A DNA stretch of 64,000 bases from CAZKVJ01 sp964556225 (GTDB lineage Bacteria; Actinomycetota; Acidimicrobiia; Acidimicrobiales; Ilumatobacteraceae), in contig CAZKVJ010000001.1 of assembly GCA_964556225.1 (NCBI GenBank), positions 124,001 to 188,000 of the forward strand, given 5' to 3'. The stretch's first letter is position 1. Each line of letters opens with the position of its first letter. The notes beneath the pieces were generated by a model. It made no database searches. It saw only the letters and a program-made list of their open reading frames with translations, and was not told where the DNA came from. Below are positions 32,819 through 41,077 of this stretch, in pieces. A program made the position numbers and the translations under genes.

Positions 32819-34216
32819 ATGCACAAGACCCGCGCTCGCCGCGTGGGCGCACTGGTGCTGAGCCTTGCCCTCGTCGCCGCCGCCTGCGGTGACGACGACG
32901 ACTCGGACACCACCGATGCGCCCGCCGGGACCGAGGCACCCGCAGGCACCGAGGCACCCGCAGGCACCGAGGCGCCCACGGGCACCGAGGGCGGCGCCAC
33001 CGGCGACACCGCTGGTGCGCTCGAGGGGATGAAGGGCACCACGCCACTTCCGCCCGAGCTGAGCCAGGACTTCATCGACGCCCTGAAGGCCACCCCGGCC
33101 GGCGCCGAGATGGAGGACCCGAACTACGCCGCCGAGTCCTACGACGCCGTGGTGCTCATCGCGCTCGCCGCCGAGGCGGCCGGCACCGACGGCAGCGCAG
33201 CGGCCGCCGAGATCGTGAACGTCTCCCGCGAGGGTGAGGCCTGCTCGTCGTACGCCGAGTGCCTGCCACTCGTCCAGGCCGGCACCGACATCAACTACGA
33301 GGGCAAGTCCGGTCCGGCCGACCTGAACGGCAACGGCGAGCCACTCGCCGGCACCTACGGCGTCTTGCACTTCGGTGCCGACAACCGCATCGACGACTCG
33401 ATGACCACCAACGTGTCCGCCGAGGCACCGGAGTCGGCCGTGGTCGACCTCCAGGAGGTCACCGTCGAGCGCGCGGGTGACGGCGTGCTGAAGATCGGCT
33501 CGCTGCTGCCGCAGACCGGCCAGCTCGCCTTCCTCGGCCCGCCGGAGTTCGCCGGCGTCGAGCTGGCGATCCAGGACATCAACGCCGCCGGTGGCGTGCT
33601 CGGCAAGGACGTCGAGTACTCGGCCGGTGACTCGGGCGACGACACCACCGACACCGCCAACCAGACCGTCGAGCGCCTGCTCAGCGAGGGTGTCGACGCC
33701 ATCATCGGCGCTGCCGCCTCCGGCGTGACGCTCAACGTCCTCGACACGGTGACGGCGGCCGGTGTGATCCAGTTCAGCCCGGCCAACACCAGCATCGCCC
33801 TGTCCACCAAGGAGGACAACGGCCTGTACTTCCGCACGGCCCCGCCGGACAGCCTGCAGGGACCGATCATCGGCGACCTCGTGGTCCAGGACGGCAACCA
33901 GAGCGTCTACATCCTGGCCCGTGACGACGCCTACGGGAACGGCCTGGCCGACGCCGTCGAGGAGTACCTGCTGAGCTCCGGCATCGAGGTGCTGGGCAAG
34001 GTCATCTACGACCCGGCTGCACCGAGCTTCGACTCCGAGGTCAACGACCTGAAGGCCGCCGACCCCGATGCGATCGTGCTCATCACGTTCGCCGAGGGCT
34101 CGAAGATCATGCGGACCATGGTCGAGCAGGGCATCGGGCCGAAGGCGAAGAACGTCTACGGCTGCGACGGCAACATGGGCAACGCGTTCGGCGAGGACTT
34201 CGACGCCGGCAAGTGA
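32819..34216 (+). CDS. LivK-type ABC substrate-binding lipoprotein, apparently circularly permuted
   Basis: A 465-residue lipoprotein: signal peptide with lipobox Cys23 (LALVAAACGDDDD), then a repeated APAGTE linker to about 65. Residues 66-205 (LEGMKGTTP, YAAESYDAVVLIALAAEAAG, CSSYAECLPLVQAG, GTYGVLHFGADN) match what normally forms the C-terminal part of type-I LIV-binding proteins. Residues 220-465 (VLKIGSLLPQTGQLAFLGPP, GGVLGKDVEYSAGDSGDDTT, FSPANTS, ARDDAYGNGLADAV, VYGCDGNMGNAFGEDFDAGK) match the usual N-terminal start and middle. The normal order is therefore swapped: the frame stops where LEGMKG would normally follow. Ribosome site AGGGGGAGAA precedes ATG 32819. It faces livFGMH and should deliver branched-chain amino acids, amides or similar ligands. 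Confidence 0.9.
   Translation: MHKTRARRVGALVLSLALVAAACGDDDDSDTTDAPAGTEAPAGTEAPAGTEAPTGTEGGATGDTAGALEGMKGTTPLPPELSQDFIDALKATPAGAEMEDPNYAAESYDAVVLIALAAEAAGTDGSAAAAEIVNVSREGEACSSYAECLPLVQAGTDINYEGKSGPADLNGNGEPLAGTYGVLHFGADNRIDDSMTTNVSAEAPESAVVDLQEVTVERAGDGVLKIGSLLPQTGQLAFLGPPEFAGVELAIQDINAAGGVLGKDVEYSAGDSGDDTTDTANQTVERLLSEGVDAIIGAAASGVTLNVLDTVTAAGVIQFSPANTSIALSTKEDNGLYFRTAPPDSLQGPIIGDLVVQDGNQSVYILARDDAYGNGLADAVEEYLLSSGIEVLGKVIYDPAAPSFDSEVNDLKAADPDAIVLITFAEGSKIMRTMVEQGIGPKAKNVYGCDGNMGNAFGEDFDAGK
32918..32989 (+). repeat. Four 18-bp repeats encoding the APAGTE linker
   Basis: Four tandem units at 32918, 32936, 32954 and 32972, each encoding Ala-Pro-(Ala/Thr)-Gly-Thr-Glu. Units two and three are identical at DNA level. 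They form the flexible tether between lipid anchor and binding domain, and could change in copy number by slippage. Confidence 0.9.
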
Positions 34217-34240
34217 GCCTGACGACGCCTGAGCGTCTCG

Positions 34241-34271
34241 GAAGGCCCCGGGCTTCCAGCCCGGGGCCTTC
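34241..34271. terminator. Bidirectional intrinsic terminator between livK-like gene and livF
   Basis: A perfect 13-bp stem, GAAGGCCCCGGGC, with loop ttcca and complementary right arm (34259-34271). It lies between the two convergent stops (34216 and 34278). A short TTC-rich tail follows on the plus side; there is no long U tract, as usual at high GC. Confidence 0.85.
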
Positions 34272-34277
34272 TTCGTG

Positions 34278-35006
34278 TCAGCCCCCGGTGGCCTTGACCA
34301 GCGTGCCCAGGTACAGCTCGATCACCGCCGGGTCGGCCAGCAGCTGGCGACCTGTGCCCGTGTAGGCGTTGCGGCCCTGGTCGAGCACGTACCCACGGTC
34401 CACCACCTGGAGGCACCGCCTCGCGTTCTGCTCGACCATCAAGATGGCGATGCCCTCGTTGTTGATGGCCCGGCACTGCAGGAACACCTCGTCCTGGAGC
34501 GCTGGCGACAGGCCCGCCGACGGCTCGTCGAGCAGGAGCAGCGACGGCTCCAGCATCAGTGCTCGCCCCATGGCCACCATCTGGCGCTCGCCCCCGGAGA
34601 GCGAGCCGGCACGGGTCTTGGCCCGTTCGGCCAGGCGGGGGAAGATCGACGTCACGTACTCGAAGCGATGGTGGAAGACCTTGGGCGACAGGAAGCACCC
34701 CATCTCCAGGTTCTCGGTGACCGTCAGGCTCGGGAACACGTTGCGGGTCTGGGGGACGTAGCCGACGCCCTTGCGGACCAGCTCGTGGGCCTTCTTCCCG
34801 GTGATCTCCTCGCCCCGCAGCGACACCGTGCCGGAGCGGATCGGGCAGATGCCGAGCACGGCCTTCAACAGGGTGGACTTCCCGGCGCCGTTCGGCCCAA
34901 TGATCCCGACGAACTCCCCCTCGTCGACGACCAGGTTGCAGCCGTTCAAGATGTTGACCTCCGGGATGTACCCGGCGACCAGCTCGGCGGCATCGAGCAC
35001 AGCCAT
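34278..35006 (-). CDS. livF: Branched-chain amino acid ABC transporter ATPase LivF
   Basis: A 242-residue ABC ATPase of the LivF type. Walker A IIGPNGAGKSTLLKAVLG, Q-loop VGYVPQTRNVFPSLTV, signature LSGGERQMVAMGRALM, Walker B LLLLDEPSAGLSP and H-loop-region LMVEQNARR (Glu-Gln-Asn instead of His, normal for LivF) are present. With LivG it powers import through LivH-LivM. ATG 35006 shares one base with livG's stop (TGATG), so it is tightly coupled. It ends just before the shared terminator. Confidence 0.94.
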   Translation of the reverse strand: MAVLDAAELVAGYIPEVNILNGCNLVVDEGEFVGIIGPNGAGKSTLLKAVLGICPIRSGTVSLRGEEITGKKAHELVRKGVGYVPQTRNVFPSLTVTENLEMGCFLSPKVFHHRFEYVTSIFPRLAERAKTRAGSLSGGERQMVAMGRALMLEPSLLLLDEPSAGLSPALQDEVFLQCRAINNEGIAILMVEQNARRCLQVVDRGYVLDQGRNAYTGTGRQLLADPAVIELYLGTLVKATGG

Positions 35007-35893
35007 CACGCGTCCTCCGCGAACAGCGACCGACCCTGGTGGGCGCCGAGGTATGCATCGACAACCGCCGGGTTCGTCGAGATCTGGTCCGGGGTTCCCT
35101 CCGCGATGACGGCGCCCTCGGCCATGACCACCACCCAGTCGCTGATGTCGTGGACCATGTCCATGTCGTGCTCGACGAACAGCACCGTCATGCCGTCGTC
35201 GCGCAGGCTCTTGATGTGGGCGTTCAGGCTCTGCTTCAGCGCCGGGTTCACGCCGGCCATCGGCTCGTCGAGCATCACCAGGCGAGGGTTGGTCATCAGC
35301 GCGCGAGCCATCTCGAGCAGCTTTCGCTGGCCGCCCGAGAGCGTGCCGGCGAACTGGTCGCGCATGTGGGTGAGCTTGAACCGGGCGAGCAGCTCGTCGG
35401 CGCGCTGCTCGATCTGTGCCTCCTGGTGACGCCAGCGGAACGGCAGGACCCCGTTCCACCACCGCTCCCCCACCTGGCCGGTGGCGCCGAGCTTCATGTT
35501 CTCGATCACCGTGAGCTTGCTGAGGCTCTTGGTCAGCTGGAACGTGCGGACCATCCCGAGGGCGGCGGTCTTGTGCGCCTGGACCCCGTTCATCTCGCGG
35601 TCCTCGAAGCGCCACACACCGACGTCGGGCGTGTCGAAGCCGGTGATGAGGTTGAACAGGGTCGTCTTGCCGGCCCCGTTCGGGCCGATGAGCGCCGTGA
35701 TCGAGCCCCGCTGCACCTCGAGGTGGTCGACGTCGACGGCGACCAGGCCCCCGAAGGCCCGGCGGACCCCGTCGGCGACGAGGATCGGGTCCGGCTTCGT
35801 CGCGCCCGGTTCGGGGCTGACGGTCTCGAACACCTCGCGAGCGCGCCGGGCGGCGTCGCTCTCGACCGGGGCGGCGGTGTCGTCAGCGCTCAT
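35006..35893 (-). CDS. livG: Branched-chain amino acid ABC transporter ATPase LivG
   Basis: A 295-residue ABC ATPase. Walker A LIGPNGAGKTTLFNLITGF, FQLTKSLSKLTVIENMKLG, signature LSGGQRKLLEMARALM, Walker B LVMLDEPMAGVNP and H-loop LFVEHDMDMVHD are typical of LivG. About 37 N-terminal residues precede the domain, rich in Ala/Glu and probably disordered. It overlaps livM by 11 bp and livF by 1 bp. Confidence 0.94.
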   Translation of the reverse strand: MSADDTAAPVESDAARRAREVFETVSPEPGATKPDPILVADGVRRAFGGLVAVDVDHLEVQRGSITALIGPNGAGKTTLFNLITGFDTPDVGVWRFEDREMNGVQAHKTAALGMVRTFQLTKSLSKLTVIENMKLGATGQVGERWWNGVLPFRWRHQEAQIEQRADELLARFKLTHMRDQFAGTLSGGQRKLLEMARALMTNPRLVMLDEPMAGVNPALKQSLNAHIKSLRDDGMTVLFVEHDMDMVHDISDWVVVMAEGAVIAEGTPDQISTNPAVVDAYLGAHQGRSLFAEDA

Positions 35894-37073
35894 CGAGTGC
35901 CATCTCCTCCCGGTTGCCGAGCAGACCCTGCGGCCGGAAGATCATCAGCAGCATCAGCGCCAGACCGACCAGTGCGAGGCGGATCTGGCCGACCTGGGTG
36001 ACGTTCTCGATCACGGTGATCGGACCGAGCTTCAAGATGCCGTCGGAGCCGGCCGCCTGGTTGAGGAAGTTGTCGGTGAAGGCGAGCACCGCCCAGAACA
36101 GCATCGGCCCGACGATCGGTCCGACGATGGTGGCGAGCCCGCCCAGGACCAGCGCGGTGAGGATGTAGAAGGTCAGGTCCCGCCCGTAGTTGTCCGGCTG
36201 CACCGACCCCCGGTCGAGGGCGCGGACCACGCCGGCGAGCATGCCGAACACACCGCCCATCACGAGGGCCTGCAGCTTGTAGGAGAACACGCTCTTGCCC
36301 AGGCTGCGCACGGCGTCCTCGTCCTCTCGGATGCCCCGCAGGACCCGGCCCCACGGGCTGCGCATGAGCGACCAGACGAACAGGGCCAGCACGGCGACGA
36401 GCGCCCAGCCGAGCACCAGCGTCCACAGCGTGTAGCCGCTGTAGCTGATCCGGCTGAACAGCAGGAGGAGGACCACGGCGACGACCGCCGCCACGACGCC
36501 GACCAGCAGCCGGCGCTGCTGGGCCGGACGCTCGCCCGCCCATCGGCGCACGGCCGCCCACGCGACGATCACGGCCAGCGCGCCCCAGCCGGTGGCGAGG
36601 ACCACCGCCATCAGACCCTCGTTCTGGAACGGACCGATGCCGTAGTCGACCGAGGGGCTGAACGGGTTCAGGTCGCGGTAGGGCTTGGAGAAGTCGGTGA
36701 TGCCGTCCGCCCCTCCGAGGATCTCCTTGAGCGAGGTGGACCGCACGAGCAGCCGCACGACCTCGGCCATGGCGATGGTGGCGATCGCCAGGTAGTCGGC
36801 GCGCAGGCGCAGCGTCGGTACGCCCATCAACAGCGCCAGGATCACCGTGAACAGCAGGCCGATGAGCAAGCCCCACCACATCGAGATGCCGAAGTAGAAC
36901 GTGGACATGCCCAACCCGTAGGCGCCGCAGGCGAGGAACGCGGCCTGGCCGAAGTTCGGCAGTCCGGTGAAGCCGAACTGCAGGTTCAGCCCGATCGCCG
37001 CGATGGCGAAGTACAGCGCATCGACCCCGAAGAGCGCTCCCAGGGTGTTGTCGGTGATGTTGCCCCAGTCCAT
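35883..37073 (-). CDS. livM: Branched-chain amino acid ABC transporter permease LivM
   Basis: A 396-residue permease with about ten membrane segments. NLQFGFTGLPNFGQAAFLAC is the LivM N-terminal motif; LGKSVFSYKLQALVMGGVFG and LVLGGLATIVGPIVGPMLFW form the family core around the ATPase-contacting loop. Ribosome site AGGAGGG lies 8 nt before ATG 37073, the best Shine-Dalgarno in the operon. It starts 12 bp after livH's stop. It forms the channel with LivH. Confidence 0.94.
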   Translation of the reverse strand: MDWGNITDNTLGALFGVDALYFAIAAIGLNLQFGFTGLPNFGQAAFLACGAYGLGMSTFYFGISMWWGLLIGLLFTVILALLMGVPTLRLRADYLAIATIAMAEVVRLLVRSTSLKEILGGADGITDFSKPYRDLNPFSPSVDYGIGPFQNEGLMAVVLATGWGALAVIVAWAAVRRWAGERPAQQRRLLVGVVAAVVAVVLLLLFSRISYSGYTLWTLVLGWALVAVLALFVWSLMRSPWGRVLRGIREDEDAVRSLGKSVFSYKLQALVMGGVFGMLAGVVRALDRGSVQPDNYGRDLTFYILTALVLGGLATIVGPIVGPMLFWAVLAFTDNFLNQAAGSDGILKLGPITVIENVTQVGQIRLALVGLALMLLMIFRPQGLLGNREEMALDER

Positions 37074-37085
37074 CTCGCTGCCCTC

Positions 37086-38417
37086 CTAGCCCACCCGCTG
37101 TGCCCGGCCGAGGATGCCCTGCGGGCGGACCAGCAGGACGATCACCAGGATGAACAGACCGGGCACCGCCTTGAGCTCCGTCGGCACGCCGAACAGCGTG
37201 CTCGTCTCCACGAGGATGCCCACGATCACACCGCCCACGAGCGCGCCGTACGCGGACCCGAGACCTCCCAGCGTGACGGCGGCGAACATCAAGAAGAGCA
37301 TGCTCGCTCCCATGTCGGGGGTGATCCCCTCGTCGAGACCGCGGAACACGCCGCCGAGCGCCGCCAGGCCGGCACCGACGACCCAGACCAGGCGGATCAC
37401 CCGCTGGCTGTCGATGCCGGTGGCCGATGCCAGCTCCGCGTTGTCGCTGACGGCGCGGGTGGCCTTGCCGAGCCGGGTCCGCTGCAGCAGCAGGGCCACG
37501 GCCAGCACGGTCGCCAGGGACAGCACCATGGTCGTGAAGTCGCGTGGTGTGATGTCGACCGGGCCGATGGTCCACGCCGTCTGGGCGTTGTACTGGGGCA
37601 TGAACCGCACGTCGCCGCCGAACTGGAACAAGAAGGCGTTGCGCAGGAAGATCCCCAGTCCGACGGTGACCACCATCTGAGCCACGAGGCCGGTGCCCCG
37701 GCGCCGCAACGGGGCGAAGATCAGCTTGTCGAGGAGGTAGCCGAACAGGCCACCCAGGACCACGGCGATGGGCGTGGCGATCAGCAGGGACATGCCGATG
37801 GTCACCCCGAACAGGTAGACCATCATCCCGCCCCAGGTGACCATCTCGCCGTGGGCGAAGTTCGTGAGCCCCGTCGTGCCGAAGATGAGCGACAGGCCGA
37901 CGGCGGTGATGGCGATGATCAGGCCCAGCCGGGTGCCGTCGACGAGGCGCTGGGCCAGCTTCTCGCCGAACGACAGCGTGTCCCGGTCGGCCGATCCGGT
38001 GAAGAAGCTGACGGTCTTGATGATCGTGGTGAAGGAGACCTCGGTGATCGGGACCTCCGGGCTGCCCGAGATCTCCTTGTCGGCCGGGAGGGTGGCCTCG
38101 TCGACCTTGACGATGTAGTCGGCCTTCTCGGGGACGCAGATCAACGCTTGGCCGAGCTCGTTGGTGACGCCCGTGCCGACCTCGTTGCCGTCCGGATCCG
38201 TGACCACGATGGTGACGTCGGGGATCGGCTCCTTGGTCCGGTTGCCCGATTCGTCGGTGATCTGGTCTTGGACGATCGCCCGCACGCCCGGGCCCTCGCA
38301 CGCACCCTGGGCGGGTGCGGCCGAGGCGCCGGAGGACAGGCCGAGCACCGCCAGCACGATGGCGGCCGCGCCGCCGAGCTTGTTGACCACAGGCCAGGAG
38401 CCCCCAAGGCGAATCAT
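37086..38417 (-). CDS. livH: LivH permease with N-terminal signal peptide and beta-sandwich-like domain
   Basis: A 443-residue protein, about 150 residues longer than a plain LivH. Residues 1-34 look like a signal peptide (LGGAAAIVLAVLGLSSGASA). Residues about 45-140 form a Cna-B or carboxypeptidase-regulatory-like domain (IPDVTIVVTDPDGNEVGTGV, then VTNELGQALICVPEKADYIV), with Cys40 and Cys94 as a possible disulphide. The permease follows from about 155: LIFGTTGLTNFAHGEMVTWG is the LivH hallmark and VTLGGLGSAYGALVGGVIVG the ATPase-contact region. The extra domain should face outside and could touch the lipoprotein. ATG 38417 overlaps the divergent exporter start by 2 bp; GTG 38390 is an alternative. 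Confidence 0.9.
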   Translation of the reverse strand: MIRLGGSWPVVNKLGGAAAIVLAVLGLSSGASAAPAQGACEGPGVRAIVQDQITDESGNRTKEPIPDVTIVVTDPDGNEVGTGVTNELGQALICVPEKADYIVKVDEATLPADKEISGSPEVPITEVSFTTIIKTVSFFTGSADRDTLSFGEKLAQRLVDGTRLGLIIAITAVGLSLIFGTTGLTNFAHGEMVTWGGMMVYLFGVTIGMSLLIATPIAVVLGGLFGYLLDKLIFAPLRRRGTGLVAQMVVTVGLGIFLRNAFLFQFGGDVRFMPQYNAQTAWTIGPVDITPRDFTTMVLSLATVLAVALLLQRTRLGKATRAVSDNAELASATGIDSQRVIRLVWVVGAGLAALGGVFRGLDEGITPDMGASMLFLMFAAVTLGGLGSAYGALVGGVIVGILVETSTLFGVPTELKAVPGLFILVIVLLVRPQGILGRAQRVG

Positions 38418-39381
38418 GTCGAGTGACGAAGGCCGTGGTATTCCACTCGCTGTGGACTCCGCCGTCAACCGGCAGCTGCGCTCCGGACACGCACCCCGGG
38501 CGCTGGCCGTCGTGGCGGCGGCCTGCTTGTTCGGCACCACCGGGACCGCACGAGAGCTCGGCCCCGATGCTGCGGGCGTGGTGGCGCTCGGCGAGCTGCG
38601 GTTGTTGGTGGGGGCGGTCACCCTCGTGGTCGTGGCCGGCGTGACGGGGTGGCAACCCGGCCCCGGCTGCCGGCGGCTCTACGGCGGTGGCGGGCTGGCG
38701 GTCGTGGTGTTCCAAGTGGGGTTCTTCACCGCCACGGACCGCACCGGGGTGGCGGCCGGCACGCTGGTGGCGATCGGGTCCGGACCGGTCGCCGCCGGGC
38801 TCATCGAGCTCGCCCGCACCCGGCGGGCCCCCGGTCGGGCGTGGGTCGCAGCCACGGTCCTCACCGTCGTCGGCGCCGCCCTGTTGGTGCTGAACGGCTC
38901 GGAGGCATCGACCACGATCGACGCGGTCGGCGTCCTCGCCGCGATCGCCGCCGGGTCGTCCTATGCCGCCTACGCCTCCACGCTCAAGGTGGCGATCGAT
39001 CGTGGGGCGGACGCGCCGACCGCACTCGCTGCCACGTTCGCCACCGCCGCGGCGCTGCTGGCGCCTGCGCTGCTCGTCAGCGAGCTGGCCTGGGTGAGCG
39101 CCCCGGGCGCGGTCGCCACGGTGGCCTACCTGGGGATCGTCACCCTCGGGCTCGCCTACACGCTGTACGGCTGGGGGCTGGAGCGCATCGCCGTGCCGAC
39201 CGTCGTCACGCTCACATTGGCCGAGCCGCTCACCGCGACGGTGCTCGGGGTGGTGGTGCTGGACGAGCCGATCGAACGCGCCGGATGGGTCGGGGTGCTG
39301 CTGGTGCTCGCCGGCCTGGTCCTGGCCGGGCGCAGCCCCGAGGTGGCCGACGAGGTCCCCGACCCGCTCCCGCTCACCTGA
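38416..39381 (+). CDS. DMT-superfamily (EamA) transporter
   Basis: A 321-residue membrane protein with two EamA repeats and about ten membrane segments; ALAVVAAACLFGTTGTAREL and LGLAYTLYGWGLERIAVPTV are the repeat starts and ends. Such proteins usually export amino acids, nucleosides or other metabolites. ATG 38416 has AAGGCG 5 nt upstream but overlaps livH's start; GTG 38452 would leave a spacer between the divergent genes. Substrate unknown; standing beside an amino-acid importer fits an exporter for the same class, which is only inference. Confidence 0.88.
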   Translation: MSSDEGRGIPLAVDSAVNRQLRSGHAPRALAVVAAACLFGTTGTARELGPDAAGVVALGELRLLVGAVTLVVVAGVTGWQPGPGCRRLYGGGGLAVVVFQVGFFTATDRTGVAAGTLVAIGSGPVAAGLIELARTRRAPGRAWVAATVLTVVGAALLVLNGSEASTTIDAVGVLAAIAAGSSYAAYASTLKVAIDRGADAPTALAATFATAAALLAPALLVSELAWVSAPGAVATVAYLGIVTLGLAYTLYGWGLERIAVPTVVTLTLAEPLTATVLGVVVLDEPIERAGWVGVLLVLAGLVLAGRSPEVADEVPDPLPLT

Positions 39382-39393
39382 CGGCGCGGGGCG

Positions 39394-39399
39394 TATCGT
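39394..39399 (+). promoter_or_regulatory. Putative -10 box, second histidine phosphatase gene
   Basis: TATCGT, 8 nt before GTG 39408. This favours that GTG over the ATG at 39441. Confidence 0.42.
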
Positions 39400-39407
39400 C
39401 CGGCGCC

Positions 39408-40097
39408 GTGGACCAGACCGCCGCCGTCCCCCAGCCGACCATGCGACCAACCGACGCCGCCGCGTGCGAGGTGCTCCTCATCCGTCATGGCCGCTCGGCC
39501 GATGTCGTGCCCGGCTCGCCGGAGAGCACCGACCCGCCCCTGCACGACGAGGGGCACGCCCAGGCCGCCGCCCTCGATGTCCGCCTGGCCCCCAAGGCGC
39601 TCGCCGCCGTCTACTCGTCCCACCTGCGGCGCGCCATCGACACGGCGAGCCCGCTCGCCCGGCGGCGTGGCCTGTCGCTCGAGGTGCACCCGGAGCTCGA
39701 GGAGGTGCGCCTCGGCGACTGGTCGAAGGGCGAGTTCCGCCGGCGCGCCACGTCCGGTGACCCGGAGTGGTTGGCGTGGAGCCGCACCGGTCGCTGGGAC
39801 GGCATCCCCGGCGGTGAGGGCGATGCCGCCTTCCGGGGTCGGGTGACCGAGGTGATCACCAGGTTGGCGGGGAACCACCCCGGCGCAGCCATCGCCGTCG
39901 TCGCCCATGGCGGGACGATCAACGCCTACCTCGCCGAGATCCTCGGCATCGAGCGCTCGATCTGGATGTCGGTTGAGAACACGAGCATCAGCGTGGTCCA
40001 CGTGACGCCGCACGGACCGCACGTGGTCACGGTCAACGACTGCCATCACCTGTTCGACCCGGTGCTCGGCCCGCCGCCGGCGGACGGCCACCACTAG
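39408..40097 (+). CDS. Histidine phosphatase family protein (second of three)
   Basis: A 229-residue branch-1 phosphatase: LLIRHGRSADVVPG (catalytic His, RHG intact), VYSSHLRRAIDTASPLA (Arg), LEEVRLGDWSKGEF (acid Glu) and VVAHGGTINAYLAEIL (second His). It is related in layout to the 18.9-kb paralogue (both keep GGxINxYLA), so the two may have arisen by duplication. Substrate unknown. Start GTG 39408 is supported by a leaderless-type box. Confidence 0.9.
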   Translation: MDQTAAVPQPTMRPTDAAACEVLLIRHGRSADVVPGSPESTDPPLHDEGHAQAAALDVRLAPKALAAVYSSHLRRAIDTASPLARRRGLSLEVHPELEEVRLGDWSKGEFRRRATSGDPEWLAWSRTGRWDGIPGGEGDAAFRGRVTEVITRLAGNHPGAAIAVVAHGGTINAYLAEILGIERSIWMSVENTSISVVHVTPHGPHVVTVNDCHHLFDPVLGPPPADGHH

Positions 40098-40100
40098 GTT
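40095..40100 (+). promoter_or_regulatory. Putative -10 box, nitronate monooxygenase gene
   Basis: TAGGTT, 7 nt before ATG 40108. It overlaps the stop codon of the preceding phosphatase gene (TAG at 40095-40097). Confidence 0.42.
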
Positions 40101-40107
40101 CCCGGCG

Positions 40108-41067
40108 ATGAACGAGCCGGCCGCCTCCGCCCGTCCCGCACCGATCCGCACCCGCGTCAGCGACCTGCTCGGGGTCGACTACCCCATCGTGCAGGCGCCG
40201 ATGGGGTGGATCGCCCGCTCCCAGCTGGCCTCGGCGGTCAGCCGGGCGGGTGGCCTCGGCATCATCGAGACGTCGTCGGGCGAGCTCGACAACGTGCGCG
40301 AGGAGATCCGCCGCATGCGCGAGCTCACGGACCGACCCTTCGGTGTCAACATCGCCCAGCTGTTCGTGCGCGACCCGGCGATCGTCGAGTTCGTGGTCGA
40401 CCAGGGAGTGCGCTTCGTCACCACCTCGGCCGGCGATCCGACGAAGTACACGGCCCGGCTGAAGGAGGCAGGGCTCACGGTGTTCCACGTGGTGCCGACG
40501 CTGGCCACCGCGCTCAAGGCCGTGGACGCCGGGGTCGACGGGCTCGTCGTCGAAGGCGGCGAGGGAGGTGGCTTCAAGAACCCTCGAGACGTGTCCACGA
40601 TGGTCCTGCTGCCACTCGTCACCTCTCGCGTCGACGTGCCGGTCATCGCCGCCGGCGGGATCACCGACGGCGTGTCGATGGCCGCCGCGTTCGCACTGGG
40701 GGCGGAGGGGGTGCAGATGGGGACCCGCATGGTGGCGGCCGCCGAGTCACCGGTGCACCAGAACTGGAAGCGGGCGATCATCGAGGGCGCCGAGACCGAC
40801 ACGGTCTTCCTCAACCGGTTCGGGCGTCCCGGCCTGCGGGTGCTGCGCACCGAGCGCACCTCGCTGATGGAGCACGAGGACCAAGTCGACCTCTCCGTGC
40901 TGGGTTCGGCGATGGACCTCTACTTCGGCGGCGACATGGAGGCGTCGATCGCCATGAGCGGCCAGGTCATGGGTCGCATCGACGAGGAGCTGCCCGTCGC
41001 CCGGATCCTGCACGAGACCGTCGACGGCTTCCGGGCCGCGTGCCGGCGCCTCGGCGCCTTAGCCTGA
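40108..41067 (+). CDS. Nitronate monooxygenase family protein
   Basis: A 319-residue FMN-binding TIM barrel of the NMO / 2-nitropropane-dioxygenase family. VDYPIVQAPMGWIARSQLAS, TDRPFGVNIAQLFVRD, VVEGGEGGGFKNPRDVS and VIAAGGITDGVSMAAAFALG (phosphate-binding turn) are typical, with GAEGVQMGTRMVAA. It oxidises alkyl nitronates or related acids. It ends 10 bp before the convergent heme A synthase gene. Confidence 0.9.
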   Translation: MNEPAASARPAPIRTRVSDLLGVDYPIVQAPMGWIARSQLASAVSRAGGLGIIETSSGELDNVREEIRRMRELTDRPFGVNIAQLFVRDPAIVEFVVDQGVRFVTTSAGDPTKYTARLKEAGLTVFHVVPTLATALKAVDAGVDGLVVEGGEGGGFKNPRDVSTMVLLPLVTSRVDVPVIAAGGITDGVSMAAAFALGAEGVQMGTRMVAAAESPVHQNWKRAIIEGAETDTVFLNRFGRPGLRVLRTERTSLMEHEDQVDLSVLGSAMDLYFGGDMEASIAMSGQVMGRIDEELPVARILHETVDGFRAACRRLGALA

Positions 41068-41077
41068 GCGCCCTCGC

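Noticed and set aside
35890..39450. Very long minus-strand open frame spanning livM, livH and beyond
   Set aside because: An alternative frame of the real liv genes and antisense of the exporter; Arg/Gly/Pro/His-rich with no domain, whereas the overlapping real frames match LivM, LivH and EamA.
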